From: Undibacterium pigrum
GTDB taxonomy: Bacteria; Pseudomonadota; Gammaproteobacteria; Burkholderiales; Burkholderiaceae_D
Length of the DNA stretch: 64,000 nt
Reading direction: 5' to 3'
NCBI RefSeq assembly: GCF_003201815.1
Contig: NZ_QJKB01000002.1
Coordinates: 652,941 to 716,940, forward strand
Within the stretch, counting starts at the first letter, position 1. Every line of letters begins with the position of its first letter. The notes beneath the pieces were generated by a model. That model saw only the letters and a program-made list of their open reading frames with translations, searched no databases and was not told the DNA's origin. The position numbers were made by a program, and so were the translations under genes. This document shows, piece by piece, positions 8,848-15,538 of the stretch.

Positions 8848-9254
8848 TACCATTGCCTCATATATAACAAATATCCAGACTATATGCCGTTACGAAAACA
8901 GCGTCGACCTAAAAAACCTGAGATGCATTTCGCTAGATTGCGTTCAGTAATACTAAAATTCCATGACATATTTGGTAGCAAATGTCGTACTTTGTCTCAA
9001 TGTTTGCTGCAAACCGAAAAACTTGACCCGGCTGAGTCGCCGATTTCATGATAATCGGGTAAGCTTCGAGTACGTGTTGACATGGCAAGTTATCAACTAG
9101 GGACTGAACGCAAAATGGCAGAACTGTTTTGCGCTAGTCCTTTGTTGTTCCTGCAAAAGTGTCAACATAAAAGCACTGTCGTAAGATTATCTCAAACGGC
9201 CTGTTCAGGATACTTATTTTACAGGCGATACAAAATGGTTTTGGAGTGCCACTA
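8848..9254. promoter_or_regulatory. Control region of the FHA-phosphatase-kinase operon, with hairpin
   Basis: This 407-base gap has no supported gene. It contains an imperfect inverted repeat, 9101-9115 against 9127-9140: GGACT and CGCAAAA pair on both sides of a small bulge, around an 11-base loop. It ends with GGAG at 9243-9246, the ribosome-binding site of the FHA gene. The hairpin lies about 115 bases before the start codon and could be a leader element or a protein site. Confidence 0.45.
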
Positions 9255-10493
9255 ATGATTAAAATTGCCGTTGTTTCTTATAATAACGAAGCACCAGATA
9301 CACCTGTTTTTGCAGTATTCGGACCAGAACCAGCAACGATAGGGCGTAATGTAGAGAATTTCCTGGCCTTGCCAGATCCAAAACACTTTGTTTCGCGTAC
9401 CCAGGCCCATGTCTGGAGCACTGGTGGTCAGCATTTTATCAATAATCTCAGCCTGGCTAATCCTGTCAGCATCAATGGCAAGGAAATCAAGGCTGAGACA
9501 GCATTTGAAATTCATCCGGGCGACGAGATACAGATAGGTCTGTATGTATTGCGTGCTGAGGCCGCAGAGGCTGCCGCTGCCAGTGATGCAGCGCAGGCAG
9601 TTGTGGAAACTGCAGCTTCCGTACCTGCGGTGCCTGAATCTGCAACGGACAGCATTGAAGTGAAAGCTGTTGAGGAAGACAAGCCCCAGCCACAGGCTAT
9701 TACACCAACTGCACCCACTACATCAGTTGCAAAAGAAGAAAGTACAGTGCAACCACCGCAATTCCTGTTGCGTCCTGAAGCTGTCAGCCAGCCAGTCGAG
9801 ATAGTTGCCGGGCCCATCAGTAAACCTGTTCCTCAGGCTGAAGTTGCCGCAAATGATGGCCATGCCAACAAGGCAGAGACTGCCAAAGCTGTCGGCAATG
9901 CCAATGAACTCATCCAGGCCTTTTTGCAAGGCGCCGGTTTGCAGCAACTGAACCTGGCTTCTGGCCTGACGGTGGAATTGATGGAAACCCTGGGCAAGTT
10001 CATGGCGGCCTCTGTACAAGGGGCAATGGAAGAGCTTTCTCAACGTGCTCTGCTGAAACGTGAAGTGAAAGCAGAAGTAACCATGGTTGTGTTAAGGGAA
10101 AACAATCCCTTAAAATTTTTCCCGGACAGTAAAACCGTCCTGACCCAGATGCTGCGCAAGAAGATGCCTGGTTTCATGGCACCGGCAGAGGCGATGGAAG
10201 ATGCTTTTTTTGACATACGTACCCATCAGATGGGGGTGGCAGCAGGCAATAAGGCGGTGACAGAAGCCATCCTGAAAAATTTGCAGCCTGCTCATGTAGA
10301 AGCACAGCTGGGTACGCCAGGCTTATTGGACCAGATTAACCCGGCAAGGCGCAAGGCGGCCATGTGGGACCAGTTCAGTGAGTTATTTGATACTATTTCA
10401 TCTGGTAAAAAAGATGAGTTTCAAGCCCTGTTTGGTAAAGAGTTTTTGCTTGCCTATGAGAAAGAAGTAGAAAAAGCAGAGCAGAATCGCTAG
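9255..10493 (+). CDS. tagH: T6SS-associated FHA domain protein (TagH-like)
   Basis: This 412-residue cytoplasmic protein has an N-terminal FHA phosphothreonine-binding domain (about 20-100) with the conserved GR (30-31), SR and H (47-52) and NPVSING segment. An Ala/Pro/Val-rich linker (about 105-215) leads to a C-terminal domain of the type VI FHA family (about 215-405: NPLKFFPD, a DIRTHQMGV segment, and FQALFGKEFLLAYE near the end). The start is the ATG at 9255, eight bases after GGAG; a GTG at 9246 falls inside that site. It heads a four-gene operon with a PP2C phosphatase, a Ser/Thr kinase and a lipoprotein. It is therefore the likely phospho-target or scaffold of the pathway. Confidence 0.85.
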   Translation: MIKIAVVSYNNEAPDTPVFAVFGPEPATIGRNVENFLALPDPKHFVSRTQAHVWSTGGQHFINNLSLANPVSINGKEIKAETAFEIHPGDEIQIGLYVLRAEAAEAAAASDAAQAVVETAASVPAVPESATDSIEVKAVEEDKPQPQAITPTAPTTSVAKEESTVQPPQFLLRPEAVSQPVEIVAGPISKPVPQAEVAANDGHANKAETAKAVGNANELIQAFLQGAGLQQLNLASGLTVELMETLGKFMAASVQGAMEELSQRALLKREVKAEVTMVVLRENNPLKFFPDSKTVLTQMLRKKMPGFMAPAEAMEDAFFDIRTHQMGVAAGNKAVTEAILKNLQPAHVEAQLGTPGLLDQINPARRKAAMWDQFSELFDTISSGKKDEFQALFGKEFLLAYEKEVEKAEQNR

Positions 10494-10499
10494 TTTTCT

Positions 10500-11279
10500 G
10501 TGCAAAACCTTACACTTTCCCCAGTCATGCATCTGGATACAGCGCAATTCACCGCCATAGGCGGTAGAGATAATAATGAAGATGCGCTGGCCTGGGCTCA
10601 TGAAGACGGCCTTGCCTGTTTTGTACTGGCAGATGGTACCGGTGGTCATGCTGGCGGCGAAATGGCAGCCAAGATAGCCATCGATGCCGTCATGGAAAAA
10701 TTTGTCCAGGAAGCTTCATTCAGTTCCAGGGCTTTGCGTTCTTATCTGGACTGGGCCATTGTGAAGGTGGCGCAAAGCAAGCGTGATAATGCAGTTCAGC
10801 GGCATATGAGCACCACTATTGCCACGCTGCTGATAGACAAGAGTAATCGTTGTGCCCTGTGGGCACATATGGGGGATACCAGGATCTACCACTTTCGCAA
10901 GGGCAGGATCAAGATGGTGTCGAAAGACCATAGTCAGGCCCAGCGTATGGTGGATGCGGGGATGGCTGACTATCTGCGCATACGCCATCATCCTCAGCGG
11001 AATATGCTGTTTGCTGCGATAGGCGCAGAAGGTGACAGTAGCCCGGAAGTAACGGCAGATGCCATGGATTTACGCGAGGGCGATGCTTTTCTCATGTGTA
11101 CCGACGGCTTTTGGGAATGGGTACATGAGCACGAAATGGAATTTTGTCTGGCAACAACAGGCAGTAGTGAGGCCTGGTTGAGTAAAATGAATGCCATTGC
11201 AGAAAAAAATATTAGTACGTCAAAAGCAATTAACAGGGATAATTTCTCGGCTTTTGCCATTTGTCTGCACGATAAATAA
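10500..11279 (+). CDS. pppA: PP2C-family Ser/Thr phosphatase (PppA-like)
   Basis: This roughly 250-260-residue cytoplasmic phosphatase carries all PP2C metal motifs in order: GGRDNNEDA, ADGTGGHAGGE, AHMGDTRIY, CTDGFWEWV and NRDNFSAFA. In type VI secretion the matching enzyme, PppA, removes phosphate from the FHA protein and so opposes the kinase PpkA. The start is uncertain: a GTG at 10500, six bases after the FHA stop, or an ATG at 10527; neither has a clear ribosome-binding site. Order and spacing argue for co-transcription with the FHA gene and the kinase. Confidence 0.87.
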   Translation: MQNLTLSPVMHLDTAQFTAIGGRDNNEDALAWAHEDGLACFVLADGTGGHAGGEMAAKIAIDAVMEKFVQEASFSSRALRSYLDWAIVKVAQSKRDNAVQRHMSTTIATLLIDKSNRCALWAHMGDTRIYHFRKGRIKMVSKDHSQAQRMVDAGMADYLRIRHHPQRNMLFAAIGAEGDSSPEVTADAMDLREGDAFLMCTDGFWEWVHEHEMEFCLATTGSSEAWLSKMNAIAEKNISTSKAINRDNFSAFAICLHDK

Positions 11280-11372
11280 GATAACAGCTGAATTTATGCG
11301 TGAAGCAGTAGCCCGAGACGTGAATATCATGCCGCTGCTGCTTCAACCAAGAAACTACAATCCGAGTAAGCC

Positions 11373-13091
11373 TTGAACACAGAAAAAATACTCGCCACTG
11401 AAGCCTCAACTGCACCTGTAGCAGGTACCGAGAATTGTCTCGCTATCGGCACGCGGCTGAATGACTTTGAAATCACCGGAATTCTGGGTGAGGGTGGCTT
11501 TGGTATCGTGTATCTGGCCTTCGATCATTCATTGCAACGTACGGTCGCCATCAAGGAATACATGCCTGGTGCTCTGGCCGGACGTTCTGCCGATACCAGT
11601 GTCACCGTCAGATCTGAACGCCATAAAGCCACTTTTGAGGCTGGCCTGAAAAGCTTTATCAATGAAGCGCGCCTGCTGGCCCAGTTTGATCATCCTTCAC
11701 TGGTCAAGGTGTATCGCTTCTGGGAAGAAAACAAGACTGCCTACATGGTCATGCGTCATTATGATGGCCATACCCTGAAGCAAATTGTCAACAAACGCCC
11801 CAAACTGGTGACCGAAGCCTGGCTCAGATTCATCTTCAAGCAGATACTCGAAGCCCTGGATACGCTTTACCGTTCCAAGATATTGCACAGGGATATATCA
11901 CCCGACAATATCATCGTGCAAAAAAATGGCGTGGCTGTCTTGCTGGATTTTGGTTCTGCCCGTCAGATCATTGGCGACATGACTCAGGGCATGACGGTCA
12001 TCCTCAAGCCCGGTTATGCGCCAATAGAGCAATATGCCGATGATGTGGAAATGCCCCAGGGCTCGTGGACAGACATCTATGCCCTGGCAGCTGTCATGTA
12101 TTTCGCCATCATGAAATCGCCACCTCCTATATCGGTAGGCCGGGTAGTAAAAGACACCATGTTGCCCATGCAGGATGGTGAGCATGCAGGTTTTAGTACC
12201 AAGTTCCTCAAGGCCATAGACCTGGCGCTGGCTATCCAGCCGCAAGACCGCCCGCAGAGCATGGAAGAATTCCGCCAGCTTTTGGGAATCAGCTCTTTTG
12301 CTTCGGTGCGCAAGTCGCGTAAGGGCAGGGAAGAACACACTGCTGGCATACAGGCTGACGGGCCGGAAATGCTGAGCACAGCGCCGGGTAAAGACCCGAC
12401 AGCCGTAAAAACCCACAGGCCAGAACCCAAGGCCCAGCAGGAGCAAGTGCAAGGTGGCGGGCTGGCAGCTAAAGTACGCGCTCGTCCTTTGCCATTTATC
12501 ATGCTGGCGGCAGCAGCTGTCTTGCTGGCAGGCTATTTTGCAACACGTCCGGGTAGCAACAAAACAAGTGATGCTGCGCTTGCCCTGGCGCAGCAGTCAG
12601 TGCCCACTTCTGCCGCAGCTAGTGCGGAAACTGTGGCTGCACCGGTTGCTAAAACCGAGCCAGTTGCAGCCAGTAACGCCGCACCTGTGGCAGCCAGTGT
12701 GACGGAAGCGGAAGAAAAACCAGATCCGGAGAAACTGGCCTGGGACAAATTAAAAGACGATAATACAGTCACCCCTGAGACGCTCAGTGCATACTTGCAG
12801 CAATATCCACAGGGTAAATTTGCTGAAGCAGCGCAAGCGCGCCTGAAGGAAGTTAAAGCTGCCAAGGCTGCCGCCACCAAGCTCAATCTCAAGCTGGCGA
12901 TCAAACCCTGGGGCACGGTTTTTGTAGATGGTGTGCAGCAAGGTGCCAGTCCGCCTTTGAAGCACATAAGTTTGACCGCAGGCAAGCACAAGATCAGGGT
13001 GACCAATCCTGGTTTTCCCGACTTCATTACTGAAATCGATGCTGGAAAAAACAGTGCGGCAACCATAGAACATGAATTTACAAATAAATAA
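11373..13091 (+). CDS. ppkA: Membrane Ser/Thr protein kinase with PEGA domain (PpkA-like)
   Basis: This 572-residue protein begins at a TTG; no in-frame ATG precedes the kinase core. The kinase domain (about 30-305) has GEGGFG (39-44), K61 (VAIKEY), HRDISPDN (172-179), DFG from D193 and GYAPIEQY, so it should be active. A Pro/Ala-rich stretch leads to one membrane helix (about 374-391). A periplasmic region of Ala-rich linker, short helical repeat (about 455-500) and PEGA domain (about 506-570) follows. Classical PpkA is about twice as long and ends in a von Willebrand A domain, so the exterior differs here. The gene sits between the PP2C phosphatase and the TssQ-like lipoprotein, twelve bases before the latter. 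Confidence 0.87.
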   Translation: MNTEKILATEASTAPVAGTENCLAIGTRLNDFEITGILGEGGFGIVYLAFDHSLQRTVAIKEYMPGALAGRSADTSVTVRSERHKATFEAGLKSFINEARLLAQFDHPSLVKVYRFWEENKTAYMVMRHYDGHTLKQIVNKRPKLVTEAWLRFIFKQILEALDTLYRSKILHRDISPDNIIVQKNGVAVLLDFGSARQIIGDMTQGMTVILKPGYAPIEQYADDVEMPQGSWTDIYALAAVMYFAIMKSPPPISVGRVVKDTMLPMQDGEHAGFSTKFLKAIDLALAIQPQDRPQSMEEFRQLLGISSFASVRKSRKGREEHTAGIQADGPEMLSTAPGKDPTAVKTHRPEPKAQQEQVQGGGLAAKVRARPLPFIMLAAAAVLLAGYFATRPGSNKTSDAALALAQQSVPTSAAASAETVAAPVAKTEPVAASNAAPVAASVTEAEEKPDPEKLAWDKLKDDNTVTPETLSAYLQQYPQGKFAEAAQARLKEVKAAKAAATKLNLKLAIKPWGTVFVDGVQQGASPPLKHISLTAGKHKIRVTNPGFPDFITEIDAGKNSAATIEHEFTNK

Positions 13092-13103
13092 AGCTGAACA
13101 AAA

Positions 13104-13601
13104 ATGAAGAAATTAACCCAAGCGCTCTATGTGACGGGTCTGGTGATGGCATGCACCATCTTGCAGGGTTGCGAAACCGCACCCAAACAGGCACCGGCAC
13201 CCAAGCCCGTAGTAAAGCCAAAAGAAACGCCGCCTCCACCGCCACCACCACCGGTAGAGCCAGCAGTTCCCGCGCTCAATGCAGATGTGCAGGCCTTGAA
13301 AGATGGTACTGCCCTGTATGATGCAGGTGACTACAACGGAGCCATCAAAAAACTCAATGCCGCGACTGAAATATGGAACGGGCATAATAAGGATGTACAA
13401 CTCGGTGCCCTGAAGATTCTGGCATTCAGCTATTGCGTCACATCCCGTACGCAATTGTGCCGTCAACAATTCGACAAGGCTTTGAAGCTGGATCCAGCTT
13501 TCAATTTATCAGCCGCTGAAATTGGTCATCCGGTCTGGGGACCGGTATTCCTGAAATCCAAGAATGCGGTTAAAGCTCCTGTACCTGTGAAGAAAAAATA
13601 A
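13104..13601 (+). CDS. tssQ: TssQ-like T6SS-associated lipoprotein
   Basis: This 165-residue exported lipoprotein has a lipobox ILQGC with the modified cysteine at 23. The mature start is a proline-rich stretch with eight prolines in a row, followed by a TPR-like fold (about 60-140: ALYDAGDYNGAIKKL and a second helix pair). A short basic tail ends in KKK. The layout matches the TssQ family of lipoproteins found beside type VI genes in Burkholderiales. It closes the FHA/phosphatase/kinase operon and is followed by a strong terminator. A role in relaying an envelope signal to the kinase is inference from position. Confidence 0.75.
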   Translation: MKKLTQALYVTGLVMACTILQGCETAPKQAPAPKPVVKPKETPPPPPPPPVEPAVPALNADVQALKDGTALYDAGDYNGAIKKLNAATEIWNGHNKDVQLGALKILAFSYCVTSRTQLCRQQFDKALKLDPAFNLSAAEIGHPVWGPVFLKSKNAVKAPVPVKKK

Positions 13602-13640
13602 ATCTGGTACCAGATCACACCAGATCAGGTCTGGAAGTAT

Positions 13641-13674
13641 AAAAAACCGGCAAAGCTATTTGCCGGTTTTTTTT
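13641..13674 (+). terminator. Rho-independent terminator of the FHA-kinase operon
   Basis: An 11-12-bp stem with core ACCGGCAAA / TTTGCCGGT and loop GCTA runs into eight T residues. It lies about 40 bases after the lipoprotein stop and just before the convergent M24 gene. Confidence 0.92.
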
Positions 13675-13684
13675 GACCTGGTTT

Positions 13685-14896
13685 TTAGCCGCGGCCAAAC
13701 GGCGCATCGACCGCATGGCTTTGACCAGTGAACCAGCGCGGCCCCTGTTCCGTCATATAGAAATGGTCTTCCAGGCGTATGCCAAATTCGCCCTCTATGC
13801 AGATCATGGGTTCATTGCTGAAGCACATGCCAGCCGCCAGCGGACGCTGATTGCCTTTGACCAGATAAGTCCATTCATGGATATCCAGGCCTATGCCGTG
13901 GCCGGTGCGATGGGGCAGGCCCGGTAACTGGTAGTCAGGACCAAAACCTGCTGCGGCCAATACCTTCCTGGCGGCGGCATCGACTTGTTCACACGGCACG
14001 CCGATTTGTGCCGCATCAAATGCGGCTGCCTGGGCAGCTTTTTCCAGCTCCCAGATATCTCGCTGGCGCTGGCTGGGTTTACCGAACACATAGCTGCGGG
14101 TAATGTCCGAGTTATAGCCATGCAGCTTGCAACCGGTATCGATGAGTACCATGTCACCTTCGCGCAGGAATTGCTCTGCATCCGGGCCATGCGGCATGGC
14201 AGTCGCTTCACCAAAGCTGACGATACAAAATGTTGATGCGCTGCCGCCATAGGCACGGTGTGCCTGGTCAATGAAGCGGGCTACTTCAAAAGAAGAGATG
14301 CCTTCATGCAGGATTTTTGCTGCTTTCTTTTGCACTTCCAGCGTCAGGTTCTTGACCTTTTGCATGATGGCCAGCTCGGCCACAGATTTATGCATACGGC
14401 ATTCTGCCGTGATGCTGCTGGCATTGATGATTTGTGCCAGTGGCAAGACCTGGCGCAAGCCATCAAAGACAAAGAAAGGTGCGTTTTCATCGAGCGCGAT
14501 GATAGCTGTTTTGTAGCCCGCATCCTGCAAAAAATTCTTGACCAGCAGACAGGGATCATTTTCTTCCTGCCATAAACGAATATCAGCATCTGCCCCCAGA
14601 GTTTCGCGCAGCTTGGAGTCTTCAAACTCAGGGCAGACATAAGTCAGCCTGGCATCTGGCGTCAGTATCGCAGCCGTCAGGCGTTCGCTGGGATACCAGC
14701 GCAAGCCAGTGAAATAATACAGGCTGCTGCCTGCGGGCAGTATCATCGCATCCACGCCTTTTTGCTGCATCAGTCTGGCTGCTTTTTCTACCCTGGCCTG
14801 GCGTTCTGCTGCGCTGATGGGGCTGACGTCGCTCAAGTCTGCCTGGATGCTGGCTAATTCTAGTTCTGCTGTGGAACCGCCTATGCCTGATGTCAT
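13685..14896 (-). CDS. M24 family Xaa-Pro peptidase
   Basis: This 403-residue soluble protein has a creatinase N-domain (about 35-165) and an M24 catalytic domain (about 170-390). Metal ligands are D253 (IDTGC), D264 (YNSDITRSY), H333 (TGHGIGLDIHE), E362 (SNEPMI) and E376 (IRLEDH). The start is the ATG at 14896, eight bases after GGAG; the open frame upstream to 14998 has no such site. It is a second, clearly different proline peptidase, about 9 kb from the first, and stands alone. Cytoplasmic release of N-terminal residues before proline is the likely role, in step with the peptide-uptake genes around it. Confidence 0.88.
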   Translation of the reverse strand: MTSGIGGSTAELELASIQADLSDVSPISAAERQARVEKAARLMQQKGVDAMILPAGSSLYYFTGLRWYPSERLTAAILTPDARLTYVCPEFEDSKLRETLGADADIRLWQEENDPCLLVKNFLQDAGYKTAIIALDENAPFFVFDGLRQVLPLAQIINASSITAECRMHKSVAELAIMQKVKNLTLEVQKKAAKILHEGISSFEVARFIDQAHRAYGGSASTFCIVSFGEATAMPHGPDAEQFLREGDMVLIDTGCKLHGYNSDITRSYVFGKPSQRQRDIWELEKAAQAAAFDAAQIGVPCEQVDAAARKVLAAAGFGPDYQLPGLPHRTGHGIGLDIHEWTYLVKGNQRPLAAGMCFSNEPMICIEGEFGIRLEDHFYMTEQGPRWFTGQSHAVDAPFGRG

Positions 14897-15538
14897 GCTG
14901 GAACTCCGGTGTGGGTTTTTATGGATGCGGGGGAGGATAGTATAAGGCGGGGATTGGGTCTTGATGGTTTGTGTTGGTGGGGATGACGAAATCGGCATAG
15001 TGGCGTACGTTTGACGTTAGTATTTGCACGCTTGTCAATTGCGTTGCAGCGTAATGCACCGTGCGTATATTTACGTCACTCCAGCGTGGGGTTAGCTGGA
15101 ATCCAGGGGTGTTTGTGACGTGCTGTCAGGTGCTTAACTTCACATACTTATTGTTTTACGTCTTTCCTTCTCAAATGCTTGCGCACGTATTTTTAGATTG
15201 CCGGCCGGTGGTAGACCGGCGGCTACCCACCTTTTTGTCTCGCCAAAAAAGGTGGGCCAAAAAGGCGACCCAGGCGTCGTCGCCCCCTAAAGGGGGTTCC
15301 CGTTTGTGCGGTACAAAAAATGGGAAGGCCCGAAACTCGCTTCGCTCAAACAGCGGTCCTTCTTAATCCATTTTCTGTACCGCACAAACGGCGTCGACAC
15401 ATGGGGAACTGCTAACGTCAAAAACAACCTCAACGTCAAAATCAACAGCAAAATCAAAGACAACCACAACGTCAAAACCGGTTGATTTATCGGTTTTGAT
15501 TTGAATGTGATCGCCTTTGATCTTTTTAAATCACTGTC
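14897..15538. other. Gene-free gap rich in inverted repeats
   Basis: About 640 bases hold no convincing gene. Seen here are a hairpin of CCCACCTTTTT (15226-15236) with AAAAAGGTGGG (to 15256); a small CCCCCTAAAGGGGG palindrome (15283-15296); a long 23-bp inverted repeat (15301-15323 / 15368-15390); a stretch of loosely repeated AACGTCAAAA-like units (about 15413-15480); and a 9-bp stem TCAAAACCG / CGGTTTTGA (15472-15480 / 15491-15499). The last stem lies about 40 bases past the second receptor's stop and may help end its transcript. Confidence 0.6.
15301..15390. repeat. 90-bp inverted-repeat element
   Basis: The arms 15301-15323 and 15368-15390 pair at 22 of 23 positions (ends CGTTTGTGCGG / CCGCACAAACG) around a 44-base centre. 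This is too long for a plain terminator and lies between genes, so a REP-like or miniature mobile element is likely. No target duplication was found. Confidence 0.6.
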
